Assembly: GCF_022201045.2 (NCBI RefSeq)
Contig: NC_068562.1
Coordinates: 11,779,001 to 11,843,000 of the forward strand
Direction of reading: 5' to 3'
Source: Citrus sinensis
Lineage: Eukaryota; Streptophyta; Magnoliopsida; Sapindales; Rutaceae
DNA: 64,000 bases
The translations under genes and the position numbers were made by a program. Positions 11,304-23,867 of the stretch are shown here, piece by piece. How positions within the stretch are numbered: position 1 is the first letter of the stretch; every line of letters begins with the position of its first letter. The notes under the pieces were generated by a model that saw only the letters and a list, made by a program, of their open reading frames with translations, had not been told where the DNA came from and did not search any database.

Positions 11304-12602
11304 TGATGAGCATAATTTATATACATATTTTACCCTTAATTATATAATTGCTAGTTATTTTTATTTGTTTCTTTTAATTAATTGAGTTATTTTATTGATT
11401 AGGGAAATAATTGGAGATTACGGATGAAAAATGCATAAGGAATAATAACTGGACAATATTGAAGATCAAATTAATTTGTGGAAGCAATTCATGAAAGGGA
11501 GCTTAAAAAGGAAACAAATTAGAGTTTATGGAAATAATTGCTGCTTGTGAAGAATAAAAGAAAAAAGGAAAAAAGATGCTTAAAGGAGAATAATTGGCTT
11601 GTGCATCTCACGTGAATAGTTAGAAAAGCATTGACCATTAATTTCAAGTGGGCTCCACGTGCATGGGCTTAAAGTCGGTTGTGCTTGGCTTGTTTTAAAT
11701 CCTTTTGATTTGAGGATTTTGGAGGGTGTTACAATATAAAAGCCGAACTTTGGCCTTTGCAAGGGAGGAGCCGCCAGGGAGGAGAGCTGCAGACGCAAGG
11801 CAGAAGAGGAGAGATAGGCCGAGTGCAGTAGTTTGGCTCCATGGCTGAATTTTATTTCTTTTATTGCTCCCCATTCAAGTATGTCTAACTAATTTTCTTA
11901 TACTGAGGTTAAGGATGAAACCCTATTCAATGAAATAATTATCTTTTTATTTAATTAATTCCCTATATATGTTCTTTAATAATTATGGTTTTTATTTCAC
12001 CTGATTAATTGGATGTTATTAAAATCTTTTCATCAATTCTGTCATGCATTATTGATTGTTAGGATTAATATTCGATTAAATCTATGCTTGGATTTATAAA
12101 GTTTATACATGATTATCTTTGATTTTATGTCTTTCATTAAATTGTTTACATAGAGTGCTTAGGAAACTTTGACTCTTTGTTATTCAATATGTTTACATGA
12201 GATTCTTAGATGTCATATTATTAAGCAGAAAAAGAACCTACATTAGATTTAATTACTTGGGCTTAATTGTTATATCCATGAGATGACATAGATTGATTTC
12301 GAGTTGTCACTCTAAAATTGGGGATTAATTAATATTTAGATAATTACTAATTGAATAGTGGTGGATTCCGAAACCTTGGTAATTTTTATCTCATTAAATT
12401 CTCATTTACTTTAATTGTTTTCTTAGTTTAATTAGTTTAATTTCTCTTAAAACTCAATTTGCTCAACTAGGTTAGAATTAATATTAATTTTAGATTTAAA
12501 TTAGACTTTTCAATTTATAACAATCCCTGTGGGATCGACCTCGTTACCACTTTTCTATCTCTAGATTCGTGCACTTGCGAGTATATTAAAATTTTCACAA
12601 CA
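11304..12602 (+). repeat. 5' LTR (1299 bp)
   Basis: It starts with TG and ends with CA. A TATA box (TATAAA) lies at 11735-11740. Two CACGTG G-boxes lie upstream at 11609-11614 and 11656-11661, so transcription probably starts near 11765. The antisense 72-residue frame at 11580-11798 recurs at the same offset in the 3' LTR and is a shadow. Confidence 0.97.
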
Positions 12603-12608
12603 AGTTTT

Positions 12609-12626
12609 TGGCGCCGTTGCCGGGGA
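12609..12626 (+). other. Primer binding site, complementary to tRNA-Asp 3' end
   Basis: TGGCGCCGTTGCCGGGGA is 18 nt long and lies six bases after the LTR. It is the exact reverse complement of the 3' end of plant tRNA-Asp(GUC) including CCA, as I remember that tRNA. It primes minus-strand DNA synthesis. Confidence 0.93.
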
Positions 12627-12852
12627 TTGTGCTAGAAAGTCAATTTAATCTAAGTTGATTTGATTCTTCCACTAGTTATAATTTAGATTGTCTTTTATAT
12701 TTTTTTTAATTAAAAAAAAACACAAAAAAAAAAAAATTTTATTTGTCTTTAAATTCATTGTTTGGTTGTTTGATTTCTTTTATTTCTTTTTTATTATTGT
12801 TGATTTGTTTTATTTTGTTTTGTTTTTCTTTCTTTCCTTGTCTGGTTAGTTT

Positions 12853-15800
12853 ATGAGTGTTTGGGAACGTGATTCAACAAATCGTTTGGTTAAAAAAGAG
12901 TCAAAAATTGATAGTAGTCAAACTAGTTCTTTAGAAGTGATGGATGACCCAAATAGATTATTGCCAATACTTCCACCAGTGCAAGCAGAGAAAACCCTTA
13001 GAGAATATTTTTCACCACTTGCAGCCAACCAACCATCTTGTATTGTGTTGCCACAAACCACAGCAACACACTTTGAACTCAAGCCCTCTGTCATTCAACT
13101 TTTACCATCTTTCCATGGGTTAGAGAGAGAGGATCCATATTTGCACATTAAGGAATTTCTTGACATATGCTCTACATTTCGTTTTCAAAATTTTAATGAT
13201 GAGTCAATTAAGCTTCGTATGTTCCCTTTCTCATTAAAAGACAAAGCAAAAGCTTGGTTGAATTCACTTCCTGCTGGATCTATTAGTACATGGGATGAAT
13301 TGAGTAATAAGTTTCTCACCAAGTTTTTCCCTATGTCTAAAACAAATGCCCTTAGGAGAGAGATAAGTGATTTTTATCAAAGAGAGGGTGAGCAATTTTA
13401 CGAGTGTTGGGAAAGATTCAATGATTTACTCCTTAAGTGCCCCCACCATGGTTTTGAAAAATGGAGACTTATACAATGCTTTTATAACGGTTTAACCATG
13501 TCAAATCGTCATATGGTAGAGTCTATGAATGGTGGGAGATTTTTGAACTTACATGAAGGGGCTGCATGGGATTTCTTTAATTCACTTTCTGAGAATTCTC
13601 AACAGTGGGATTTTTCAAATCAAAGAGAAAAATCATCTCAAGTTTCTAGAAAGGGGTTATATGAAGTTAAGGATGACTTTGATGTGAAAGCCACTCTAGC
13701 TACGCTTTCTAGGAAAGTAGATGCCTTAGCTCTGAACCAATCAATGAATCATCATCCTAGTGTAGCTAATGAGGTTTGTGCTATTTGTTCTAACGTGTCT
13801 CATACAGCACAGAATTGTCCATCATTACCAGCCTATCAAGAGGCTTATTCTGAGCAGGTACATGCCTTACAATCATATGAGAAAACCTCCAATAGTCCAT
13901 ATTCATCCACATATAATCCTAATTGGAGGAATCACCCTAATTTTTCTTGGAAACAAAATCAACCTTTGTCAAACCAAGGAGGACAACAATTTAACATGCC
14001 CAATCAACAATTTGTCCCTCCTAACCAAGTATATCCTCCTGCCCAACAACCTATGTCTCAATTTGTTGCACCCCAACAAAGAAAGCCTTCTTTAGAGGAT
14101 ACACTTCAAAGTTTCATTCAGTCAACCCAACAAGCTTTTCAGTCAAACACTCAAGCTATTCTAAAGCTTGAACATCAATTGGGTCAATTAGCAACTACTG
14201 TAGCTGAGAGAGAAAAAGGAAAATTTCCAAGTCAACCAATTCCTAATCCCAAAGGAGTGCACGAAGTTGGATCGAGTTCAAGCCATCAACATGAAGAAGC
14301 AAAATCTGTTATGACCTTGAGAAGAGGAAAATTATTTGACAACAAAGTAGAGGTTCAAACAAGGAAGATATCTGAGCCTACTTCTTCAGATTCAGTTCCA
14401 TCACAAGACTCATCACCAAATGATCCTGAAGAGAGTGGCCCGCCAGCTTACATTCCCAAGGCTCCTTTTCCTCAAAGGTTAACAAAGGTAAAGAAAGGGA
14501 CTTCAACAGGTGAGATTATGGAAATTTTCAAACAGGTAAGTATAAACATCCCTTTACTCGATGCTATTAAGCAAGTTCCTTCATATGCAAAGTTTTTGAA
14601 AGATTTATGCACTAAAAAGAGAAATTTGCATGTCACTAAAAAAGCGTTTTTAACTGAACAAACTAGCAATTTACTTCAATGTAAAATGCCACCAAAATTT
14701 AAGGACCCTGGTTCTCCTACTATCTCATGTGTTATAGGGAACCAATGTTTTGATAAAGCATTATTGGATTTGGGTGCTAGTGTTAATCTCTTGCCTTATT
14801 CTGTTTACATGCAGCTTGGACTAGGTGAGTTAAAATCAACTCCTATTATTTTGCAACTTGCTGATAGATCAATGAAAATACCTTGTGGTATTATAGAGGA
14901 TGTGTTGATACAGATTGATAAATTTTATTATCCTGTTGATTTTATCGTTATTGATACTCAGCATGTACATGATCCTAAGAAACACACTCCAGTTATTCTA
15001 GGTCGTCCTTTTTTAGCTACAGCTGATGCTCTTATTAATTGCAGGAATGGAAACATGCAGCTATCTTTTGGTAATATGACCATGGAATTGAATATTTTTA
15101 ATGTTACCAAGCAGCCACAAGAAGAAGATGAATTTGTTGAAGCGAATATGATAGAGGAATTAGTAGAAGATTCATTCATTTCTAACCATACTAATGATCC
15201 ATTAGAGGCATGTCTAACTCATTCTGATTTATCTTTTAATGATGACAGTGCAATTGCAGAAGTCAGCGCTTTACTTGATGCACCTCCAATTACGGACACA
15301 ACTAAATGGAAGACAAAGTCAGAACTACTGCCTCATTCTGAGAAGAAAATTGGCCCATCTGCAGAGGCACCACCAAAATTGGAACTCAAAGCATTGCCCG
15401 ACACTCTGGAATATGCATTCTTGGGAGAATCTGACACTCTACCTGTTATTATTTCTTCTTCCCTCGATCTTGAGCAAAAAGGTAAGTTGTTATGTATTCT
15501 AAAAAAACATAAGGAGGCAATAGGATGGACCATCGCTGATATTAAAGGTATTAATCCAGTAGATTGCATGCATCGTATTCATCTGGAAGAAAATGCTAAA
15601 CCTGTTAGGGAAATGCAACGTAGGCTAAATCCTAACATGAACGAAGTGGTAAGAGCTGAAGTAATCAAATTATTAGATGCAGGAATTATTTATCCTATTT
15701 CAGATAGCTCTTGGGTTAGCCCTGTGCAAGTTGTTCCTAAGAAATCTGGTGTTACAGTAGTTACTAATGCTAATAATGAATTAATTCCCACTAGAGTAAC

Positions 15801-18279
15801 TACAGGTTGGCGTGTTTGCATTGATTATAGAAAATTGAATTCATTCACAAGAAAAGATCATTTTCCTCTTCCATTTATTGATCAAATGCTTGATAGACTT
15901 GCAGGTCATGATTTTTATTGTTTTCTAGATGGATACTCAGGTTATAATCAGATCCCTATAGCTCCAGAGGACCAGGAGAAAACTACTTTTACTTGTCCAT
16001 TTGGAACTTTTGCATATAGGAGAATGCCATTTGGTTTATGCAATGCACCTGCTACCTTTCAAAGATGCATGCTTAGTATTTTTTCTGATATGGTTGAGAG
16101 ATTTCTTGAAGTATTCATGGATGATTTTTCTGTTTATGGAGATTCTTTTGATGAATGTTTGCAGCATCTAACATTAGTTTTGCAGAGATGTAAAGAAAAG
16201 AACTTGGTTCTAAATTGGGAAAAATGTCACTTCATGGTAAAACAAGGTATTGTTCTTGGTCATATAATTTCCAGCAAAGGAATAGAAGTCGACAAAGCTA
16301 AGGTGGATTTAATTTCTAATCTTCCACATCCCAAATCTGTAAAAGAAGTAAGATCTTTCCTTGGACATGCTGGTTTTTATAGAAGATTCATTAAAGATTT
16401 TAGTAAAATTTCTAGACCTTTATGCAATTTACTTGTTAAGGATGCACCTTTTATCTTTGATGAATCTTGTCTTGATGGTTTTGCAAAGCTTAAGAAATTG
16501 TTGACTTCTTCACCTATCATTCAGCCACCCAATTGGGATTTGCCTTTTGAAATTATGTGTGATGCATCTGATTATGCTGTAGGAGCAGTTTTAGGACAAA
16601 GATTAGATCGTGTGCCTTATGTGATTTATTATGCTAGTATGACACTCAATGATGCACAGTTGAACTATTCAACTACAGAAAAAGAAATGCTAGCTGTGGT
16701 GTTTGCACTTGATAAATTCAGATCTTATCTTATAGGTTGTAAAGTGATTATTTTTACTGATCATGCTGCTTTAAAATATTTGTTTACTAAGAAAGATGCC
16801 AAGGCAAGATTGATTCGTTGGGTGTTGCTTTTACAAGAATTTGACATTGAATTTAGAGATAAAAAAGGTTCTGAAAATGTTGTGGCAGATCATTTATCTC
16901 GCCTTGATCTTAAATTTATTCCAGAATCTTTACCTTTGAATGAGTCTTTCCCAGATGAGCAACTTATGAGTGTAAATGTCGTACCATGGTTTGCTGATAT
17001 AGTTAATTACCTTGCTACAGGTCAAATCCCAGAGCACTGGACTAAGCAAGATAGAACAAAGTTCTTTTCTAAAGTGAAAGATTTCTTTTGGGATGATCCC
17101 TATTTATTTAAATATTGTGCTGATCAGATTATTAGGCGATGTGTTCCCGATAATGAAATTCAAAGTGTTATCTCATTTTGCCATGAACAAGCTTGTGGAG
17201 GCCACTTTAGTACTAAAAAGACAGCAACAAAAATTTTACAGTGTGGTTTTTATTGGCCTACTCTTTTTCATGACGCTTATATTTTCTGTTCTTTGTGTGA
17301 TAGGTGCCAACGTATGGGTAGCATTTCAAAGCGGAACATGATGCCACTCAATCCTATTCTTGTGGTTGAGATCTTCGATGTATGGGGTATTGATTTCATG
17401 GGACCTTTTCCTCCATCTTTTGGTTATCAGTATATATTGGTTGCAGTGGACTATGTGTCGAAGTGGGTTGAAGCTATTCCATGCAAAACCAATGATCATA
17501 GGGTTGTAGTGAAATTCTTGAAGAGTAATATTCTGTCTCGTTTTGGTTTCCCTAGAACAATCATTAGTGATGGTGGCACCCATTTTTGCAATAAACCTTT
17601 CAAAACTCTTTTGGACAAATATTCCATTACACATAAGGTTGCCACCCCATATCATCCTCAAACCAGTGGCAAAGTAGAGATTTCTAATAGAGAGATCAAG
17701 CAGATTCTAGAGAAAACAGTTAGGCCAGATAGAAAGGATTGGTCTTTGAGACTTGATGATGCATTGTGGGCATATAGGACTGCTTTTAAAACACCAATTG
17801 GGATGTCACCTTATCGACTTGTGTATGGAAAAGCATGTCATCTGCCAGTAGAGTTGGAGCATCGTGCATATTGGGCGATCAAGAAATTCAATTTTGACAT
17901 GCAGCAGGCTGGTTCCAAGAGAAGATTACAACTAGCAGAACTTGAAGAGATCAGGAATGATGCATATGAGAATGCCAAGATTTATAAACAGCGAATGAAA
18001 GTCTTTCATGACAAACACATTTTGAGAAAAGCCTTTACACCAGGTCAGAAAGTACTTTTATATAATTCCCGATTGCATCTCTTTCCAGGTAAGTTACGTT
18101 CTCGATGGTCTGGTCCTTTTATAGTTCGTACTGTTTTCCCTTATGGAGCAATTGAGATTGAAAACCCTAAAAATGGTGATTTATTTAAGGTCAATGGGCA
18201 AAGATTAAAACCATTTTTAGAGTTAAGAACACCAGAAGTTGAGGAGATACTTTTAGATGATCCTGTTTATCAGGATTAA
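12853..18279 (+). CDS. Gag-Pol polyprotein of the Athila-like retrotransposon
   Basis: A single open frame of 1808 aa has no stop or frameshift. A gag capsid domain lies at about residues 90-260 ([16 protein letters not shown]). A CCHC zinc knuckle uses C309, C312, H317 and C322. A retropepsin-like active site D639-L-G-A stands where most retroelements have D-S/T-G. Reverse transcriptase spans about 950-1150 with the catalytic FMDDF box (D1090, D1091). RNase H has D1237 and D1303. Integrase has the H1444/H1451/C1482/C1485 zinc site and the catalytic triad D1514, D1573, E1609, with the standard 35-residue D-E spacing. All catalytic residues I looked for are present. The ATG at 12853 lies about 230 bp after the primer site. 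Gag and Pol share one frame, so no frameshift is needed. Confidence 0.96.
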   Translation: MSVWERDSTNRLVKKESKIDSSQTSSLEVMDDPNRLLPILPPVQAEKTLREYFSPLAANQPSCIVLPQTTATHFELKPSVIQLLPSFHGLEREDPYLHIKEFLDICSTFRFQNFNDESIKLRMFPFSLKDKAKAWLNSLPAGSISTWDELSNKFLTKFFPMSKTNALRREISDFYQREGEQFYECWERFNDLLLKCPHHGFEKWRLIQCFYNGLTMSNRHMVESMNGGRFLNLHEGAAWDFFNSLSENSQQWDFSNQREKSSQVSRKGLYEVKDDFDVKATLATLSRKVDALALNQSMNHHPSVANEVCAICSNVSHTAQNCPSLPAYQEAYSEQVHALQSYEKTSNSPYSSTYNPNWRNHPNFSWKQNQPLSNQGGQQFNMPNQQFVPPNQVYPPAQQPMSQFVAPQQRKPSLEDTLQSFIQSTQQAFQSNTQAILKLEHQLGQLATTVAEREKGKFPSQPIPNPKGVHEVGSSSSHQHEEAKSVMTLRRGKLFDNKVEVQTRKISEPTSSDSVPSQDSSPNDPEESGPPAYIPKAPFPQRLTKVKKGTSTGEIMEIFKQVSINIPLLDAIKQVPSYAKFLKDLCTKKRNLHVTKKAFLTEQTSNLLQCKMPPKFKDPGSPTISCVIGNQCFDKALLDLGASVNLLPYSVYMQLGLGELKSTPIILQLADRSMKIPCGIIEDVLIQIDKFYYPVDFIVIDTQHVHDPKKHTPVILGRPFLATADALINCRNGNMQLSFGNMTMELNIFNVTKQPQEEDEFVEANMIEELVEDSFISNHTNDPLEACLTHSDLSFNDDSAIAEVSALLDAPPITDTTKWKTKSELLPHSEKKIGPSAEAPPKLELKALPDTLEYAFLGESDTLPVIISSSLDLEQKGKLLCILKKHKEAIGWTIADIKGINPVDCMHRIHLEENAKPVREMQRRLNPNMNEVVRAEVIKLLDAGIIYPISDSSWVSPVQVVPKKSGVTVVTNANNELIPTRVTTGWRVCIDYRKLNSFTRKDHFPLPFIDQMLDRLAGHDFYCFLDGYSGYNQIPIAPEDQEKTTFTCPFGTFAYRRMPFGLCNAPATFQRCMLSIFSDMVERFLEVFMDDFSVYGDSFDECLQHLTLVLQRCKEKNLVLNWEKCHFMVKQGIVLGHIISSKGIEVDKAKVDLISNLPHPKSVKEVRSFLGHAGFYRRFIKDFSKISRPLCNLLVKDAPFIFDESCLDGFAKLKKLLTSSPIIQPPNWDLPFEIMCDASDYAVGAVLGQRLDRVPYVIYYASMTLNDAQLNYSTTEKEMLAVVFALDKFRSYLIGCKVIIFTDHAALKYLFTKKDAKARLIRWVLLLQEFDIEFRDKKGSENVVADHLSRLDLKFIPESLPLNESFPDEQLMSVNVVPWFADIVNYLATGQIPEHWTKQDRTKFFSKVKDFFWDDPYLFKYCADQIIRRCVPDNEIQSVISFCHEQACGGHFSTKKTATKILQCGFYWPTLFHDAYIFCSLCDRCQRMGSISKRNMMPLNPILVVEIFDVWGIDFMGPFPPSFGYQYILVAVDYVSKWVEAIPCKTNDHRVVVKFLKSNILSRFGFPRTIISDGGTHFCNKPFKTLLDKYSITHKVATPYHPQTSGKVEISNREIKQILEKTVRPDRKDWSLRLDDALWAYRTAFKTPIGMSPYRLVYGKACHLPVELEHRAYWAIKKFNFDMQQAGSKRRLQLAELEEIRNDAYENAKIYKQRMKVFHDKHILRKAFTPGQKVLLYNSRLHLFPGKLRSRWSGPFIVRTVFPYGAIEIENPKNGDLFKVNGQRLKPFLELRTPEVEEILLDDPVYQD

Positions 18280-19675
18280 TTATGTCCATCTTTGCACTCT
18301 TGTTTTATTTTAATAGTAGGTTTTCTTCTCTTTGTTTGTTTTTCTTTTCTAGTATTTTTCTTTTCTAATGTTTTCTTTTTAGTTGTTTTTTTTTTTTAAA
18401 GCTTTCCCAGCCCATCCAGGTGTGTTCTCTCCAACTTTCTTTTTATTATTTATGTTTATTATTATTATTTCTTTCATTTGTTTGCATGCATATCTTTTGT
18501 TTGTGCAACATTGAGGACAATGTTCCAAATAAGTTTGGGGGTGGGAATAGTGTGTGTTTTGTTTGTTAAACAAAAAAAAAAAACCAAAAAAATTTTTTTT
18601 TTTTTTTTTTTAAAATTCAAAAATTCAAAAAAAAAGTTGTTGTTTTTTGTTTTTATGTGAAAAGCCAATGATAAGAATTTGATTGACAATGAATATGGTT
18701 TTTAGAAAGGGTTGAATATTGTCTTAGTTTATACTTGATTCTTGTGTTAGTTTCTCTTGATTGAGATTCTTTAAACCATGAGCACTAATATCAATTCTTT
18801 CGTAATTTTGACTTGAAATTTGATATTGACGCAGCCTGAGTTGAGAATTTTAGATAGAGTAAATGACTGTTTGTCTTGATTCTTATCTCCACAATACAAA
18901 ATAGTATACACAGGCGCCAAAGTCAGAAATAGCTACCTATAACCCTTAAGAGTGAAGCTATCCTTGAGTAATTTGGGCCTATGTACCACAAGTATGTAGA
19001 GGATAATCTACCATGAGAAGAAGGCTACCTTAAGGGGTAGAGTGAAAGCTCCTGACTATGGTTAAAAAAAAAAAAAAGAAGAAAAAAAAATCAAATCAAG
19101 TGCATGTGCTGAAAAAAAAAATCAAAAGAAAATGCACGTAAAAGCCTGTGAGAGAAAAAAAAAAATTTTTGGAAATCAAGATGATAAGATTAGTTTGACC
19201 TACTCTGTTCTTTGTTTGAGGCGAAGGCTGTTGATGTTGAGGATTTTGGGAATGGATTTGATTGAATTAATTTCACACACACACTACAAGAATCGAAAGA
19301 GATGTGGGATTGACTATTGAATTAAAGTTAGAACTTTGCTAATATTTGAAATTTTCTTTGAGCTATAGAATTTTTGCAATCTTTGAGGCTATTTTTCATG
19401 GTTTATTTAAAATTTTTCGTTCTTTTTTAATTTTATTTATTTATTTTTTTTAAATGATGTTTGTGGGTATCATCACTGAAGCCCTCACGAGACTATAACT
19501 CGTCCACTAGGGCCGCCTAGGGGTTTAAAGGCTTGTTGCATACGCTAAATGCAATCGCGATTACCTGCGAAAGTGGTTTAGTTAGGATTTACTTTTTGTT
19601 TCATTATTTTTATTTTTTTTAGTTTTAAGTTTTAGTTTTGCTCGAGGACTAGCAAAATCTAAGTTTGGGGGTATT
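18280..19675 (+). other. 3' untranslated region of the retrotransposon with two purine-tract motifs
   Basis: About 1.4 kb between pol and the 3' LTR. It has no env-like frame; the longest frame is about 62 codons. AAGTTTGGGGGTATT at 19661-19675 abuts the LTR and is the expected plus-strand primer (polypurine tract). A second copy, AAGTTTGGGGGTGGG, sits at 18531-18545. Each is preceded by GAGGAC some 20-25 bases upstream. Long A and T runs at about 18570-18640 separate the two. Confidence 0.8.
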
Positions 19676-20974
19676 TGATGAGCATAATTTATATACATAT
19701 TTTACCCTTAATTATATAATTGCTAGTTATTTTTATTTGTTTCTTTTAATTAATTGAGTTATTTTATTGATTAGGGAAATAATTGGAGATTACGGATGAA
19801 AAATGCATAAGGAATAATAACTGGACAATATTGAAGATCAAATTAATTTGTGGAAGCAATTCATGAAAGGGAGCTTAAAAAGGAAACAAATTAGAGTTTA
19901 TGGAAATAATTGCTGCTTGTGAAGAATAAAAGAAAAAAGGAAAAAAGATGCTTAAAGGAGAATAATTGGCTTGTGCATCTCACGTGAATAGTTAGAAAAG
20001 CATTGACCATTAATTTCAAGTGGGCTCCACGTGCATGGGCTTAAAGTCGGTTGTGCTTGGCTTGTTTTAAATCCTTTTGATTTGAGGATTTTGGAGGGTG
20101 TTACAATATAAAAGCCGAACTTTGGCCTTTGCAAGGGAGGAGCCGCCAGGGAGGAGAGCTGCAGACGCAAGGCAGAAGAGGAGAGATAGGCCGAGTGCAG
20201 TAGTTTGGCTCCATGGCTGAATTTTATTTCTTTTATTGCTCCCCATTCAAGTATGTCTAACTAATTTTCTTATACTGAGGTTAAGGATGAAACCCTATTC
20301 AATGAAATAATTATCTTTTTATTTAATTAATTCCCTATATATGTTCTTTAATAATTATGGTTTTTATTTCACCTGATTAATTGGATGTTATTAAAATCTT
20401 TTCATCAATTCTGTCATGCATTATTGATTGTTAGGATTAATATTCGATTAAATCTATGCTTGGATTTATAAAGTTTATACATGATTATCTTTGATTTTAT
20501 GTCTTTCATTAAATTGTTTACATAGAGTGCTTAGGAAACTTTGACTCTTTGTTATTCAATATGTTTACATGAGATTCTTAGATGTCATATTATTAAGCAG
20601 AAAAAGAACCTACATTAGATTTAATTACTTGGGCTTAATTGTTATATCCATGAGATGACATAGATTGATTTCGAGTTGTCACTCTAAAATTGGGGATTAA
20701 TTAATATTTAGATAATTACTAATTGAATAGTGGTGGATTCCGAAACCTTGGTAATTTTTATCTCATTAAATTCTCATTTACTTTAATTGTTTTCTTAGTT
20801 TAATTAGTTTAATTTCTCTTAAAACTCAATTTGCTCAACTAGGTTAGAATTAATATTAATTTTAGATTTAAATTAGACTTTTCAATTTATAACAATCCCT
20901 GTGGGATCGACCTCGTTACCACTTTTCTATCTCTAGATTCGTGCACTTGCGAGTATATTAAAATTTTCACAACA
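19676..20974 (+). repeat. 3' LTR (1299 bp)
   Basis: It matches the 5' LTR at a constant offset of 8372 bases over its whole length, with no indel and no substitution noticed. It ends ...CACAACA and is followed by the AATGA target duplication. It holds the same TATA box at 20107-20112, which faces the 3' end of FAD5. Confidence 0.97.
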
Positions 20975-21548
20975 AATGATATGAAAAACATTCATTCGAC
21001 TGAAAAATTCGATTTTTGATTTTTGGTTTCTAGTATGGTATCAATGATTAACTGTTTTTTTTTTCCTTTTTTTCCCTTTTTCCGGTAATTATTAAACTGA
21101 TTTTTTTTTTTGGGTAATTATTGAATTTTTTTAGGACTTTTAGAGCCTTCCACGTAAATGGGAATCTTTGCAATTATAAAAATGCAATGCTGTAAAGTAT
21201 TAACAATTTACTCAAAGGAAACTATTTGTAGCCTAGCTCTTGCAAGGATTAATATTTTATCACAGTTAAGTACAAAGAATCAATAACAGAATGAAATGAA
21301 CTTGAATTTTGTATATATTATAGAGTATCATGAGGTCCACCAGTGAGAAGAAGGAAAAAAAAATAAAAAATAAAAAATAAAAAAGCCTCAACCACATGAT
21401 CCATGAATAGTCCAAGAGCTACATCTAGCTCAGTTGATGGTCAACTTAGAAAAAAGGATCGGTCAGTTGCCTAGCCAAAACTCTTTAGCCATTGAACACA
21501 ATTCCAGAGACACCCGATGGAACAAATCACAAAATGGCATGCGTATCT

Positions 21549-23396
21549 TCAATTGTTGAATGTCATTCTTTGCTTCTGAGTTTCACTTGGTAACTTCACA
21601 TCAGTTGCCAAACCAACAGCCTGAAGAAATCTCACAACATACCAAGTCAAGTCAACCTGCCACCATTCCAGGCCGTGTCTCGCGGAATATTCGAAGGCAT
21701 GGTGGTTGTTGTGCCAACCTTCTCCGAATGCAAGTAATGCCACCCACCTAAACAAGTTCAAAATTCAAGTCTAAGAAAAATTCAGGGAGCAAATCAACCT
21801 GATAAAGAAGTAGATTGTGTCATTACCAATTGTTCCGGGACAAATCTCCAGTGTTCCATGCTTGCTTTCCCCATACATGGCAAGCTGAATTTACCAGCCA
21901 GGTGATGTGATATACCCACACAATCCTCACACCCTACAATGGTAAAATTTTAATGCCTTAGGTTTTATGAAAAGTTAAACAATGTGTATTCAGATTATAG
22001 CATTAATCTCCAGGCAACTTGATGGGTCCATGTTCTGTCTAAAGACAAAATGTCAAAACAAAGATGCCATAAAGCTTGAACTTGGTCACAAATTCAGGAT
22101 AGATGAGAATTCAACTCGAGGACACGAAGACAAAATCAAACAACGCCAAAATACACTTGGCACAGAGGAGGCTGCCCCACTAATTGAATGGTTTGAAGTA
22201 AATTAAAGGGAGAAGGCCTACCAACTTCTAATCAGTGGCCAGGAGTACACATGTACATGCAAACTTTGCAAAATATAATTGAAGTCAGATTAAGGCAAGG
22301 TTTATTTTGAATTTGCAAGTAAAGCCATACCTAGAACAATTCAATCAAAACAGAACAGCTTAAAGGAAAGTGCTTCCTTACCATTCCCCACACAATGAAA
22401 GGAAAGCCTCCCAGTGCATATAGCAAGCCTCCAAGTGCAATTGGATGGAGAATGTAAGTGCTTCTTAAGAATCTATAGAAAGGCTGCTTCTCTAAATCTC
22501 CCACATTGTTTGGCCCTCCACACTGCAGCCGATTGCCCCCATTAACATAAAACAAATAAGTAAATAAAAGCCACAAATGGAAATTTTTGAGTGAATGTGT
22601 CATACCCTTTCGAGAACAGAATCCTTATCAAACAGCCAACTCATGTGACTAAACCAAAACCCTTCAATGGGACTATGCGGATCCCTTTCGGAATCACAAA
22701 ACTGGTGATGATACCTATGTGTGCTTACCCAATCAATTGGATTCCCCTGAAACCACCAAAATAAATAATAAAATGAAAAGTCTTTTTCAACTACAAAAGC
22801 AACAATCTTTAGTTGAAAAAGCAACTTAATTTTACCTGAAGAGACTGAACTCCGCAATAAGCAAACAAGTACTCAAGCCATTTGGGTAATTTAAAACTCC
22901 TATGAGAAAGGTTTCTGTGAAAAGAAAGAGTGATACCCAGAAGTCCAGTCACAACATAAAGTCCAAAAGCAACCCTAAGAGAACTCCACGTGAAACAAAA
23001 TGGCGCAAAGAGAGCAAGCAAATGCATTGCCAAAACAACACCAGCTGTGCTTATATCCAATGAGTTCCAATTCCTCCCAGAAAATAAACTTCTTCTCCTC
23101 TTCACCAACACATCAGATAACAAAATTCTCCCATAAGTTTCCACCTCGGGAATTTGCTCTGGCTCTGGCTCTGGCTTTGGTTCTGTCGATTCAATTGATG
23201 CTGCATTAACAATTGCTAGTGACTCTCTTTTGTTATATTTATAAACATGATACACAAAGCTCGTTTTTATTAGCTTGTGTTGTAAGTTAGAATTGCCGAA
23301 GGCCAGAACTTTATCGGTTTGAGTTTTTCTTGCTTGACACAGAGGTGAAAAAGTGAAAGATTTTGGTTTGGTTGGTGATGTTGTGATGAAAGCCAT
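21549..23396 (-). CDS. FAD5: Chloroplast palmitoyl-MGDG delta-7 desaturase type (ADS family)
   Basis: Five exons on the minus strand: 23396-22836, 22746-22606, 22522-22382, 21933-21827, 21747-21549. Phases agree and the product is 382 aa. Residues 1 to about 70 look like a plastid transit peptide and are followed by a Pro-Glu repeat ([12 protein letters not shown]). The membrane desaturase core has hydrophobic spans and three histidine boxes that bind two irons: H160-RNLS-H165, H197-x2-H200-H201, and H329-x2-H332-H333. Arabidopsis FAD5/ADS3 puts a delta-7 double bond into palmitate on plastid monogalactosyldiacylglycerol. The family assignment is strong; the substrate is inferred, since acyl-CoA delta-9 desaturases are close relatives without a transit peptide. 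The gene is head to head with PIFI, and a retrotransposon LTR ends 575 bp past its stop. Confidence 0.92.
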
Positions 23397-23867
23397 GGAG
23401 AAAGGCTTTCCGTTTTCTCTGCGTACAACTTTGTTTGAGATGGGGTTCTTATTTATGGTGATGGGTTTTCTTTTTCTTTTTTTTTTTTCCGTGATTTAAT
23501 ATTATTATAATTTTTTGTGTCCAAAACATGTAGATTTTAAAGAGAGAGACAGCAAGAGAGAGGGATAAAACGGCGTTCAGATTGGGAAATTAGATTGCGT
23601 GAAGTATCAGTCCAGATATTTTTGGTCACAAGATATACTTCGGCGTTAGTCTTTTGTCTTCTTGTATTAGATTTTTCATTTTATTTTTAATAGATATTTT
23701 TGCCATATTTTGTGTGTGTGGTTGCTTGCTTGCTTGCTTATCCATTTGCGTATATAAAACTTCTTTCTATATATCTGGATTTATTTGTACTGCAACCTTC
23801 AAACTTGCCCAATTGAATTGAATAAGCACTTCTCCAGGAAGTTAAAAGCAGCACTAAAGTGTGATAC
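23397..23867. promoter_or_regulatory. 471-bp divergent promoter between FAD5 and PIFI
   Basis: The two start codons are 471 bp apart and face away from each other. A TATA box for PIFI, TATATAAA, lies at 23751-23758. A minus-strand TATA-like CATAAATAAG for FAD5 lies at 23448-23457. CTTATC at 23737-23742 reads GATAAG on the other strand, the I-box core found in light-responsive promoters. A (TTGC)4-like run lies just before it. The position suggests shared control of two plastid genes, which is inference. Confidence 0.65.

Larger units (their letters stand above)
11304..20974 (+). mobile_element. Complete Ty3/gypsy LTR retrotransposon, Athila-like
   Basis: The element is 9671 bp long and flanked by the 5-bp target duplication AATGA (11299-11303 and 20975-20979). 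Both LTRs are 1299 bp, begin TGATGAG and end CAACA, and show no difference on reading. The order is LTR, tRNA-Asp primer site, gag-pol in one frame, a long 3' untranslated region, purine tract, LTR. The tRNA-Asp primer, FMDDF reverse transcriptase box and DLGA protease box fit the Athila lineage from remembered features. Athila elements often carry an env-like frame after pol, and none is seen here. The element lies between the AHP6-type gene and FAD5, ending 575 bp from the FAD5 stop codon. Equal, apparently identical LTRs imply a recent insertion. Confidence 0.97.

Noticed and set aside
11580-11798. 72-codon minus-strand frame, repeated at 19952-20170
   Set aside because: It is the same antisense LTR sequence in both LTRs; there is no protein motif.
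21410-21440. tRNA-like TAGCTCAGTTGATGGTC
   Set aside because: It resembles a D-arm, but no acceptor stem, anticodon arm or T-arm follows.
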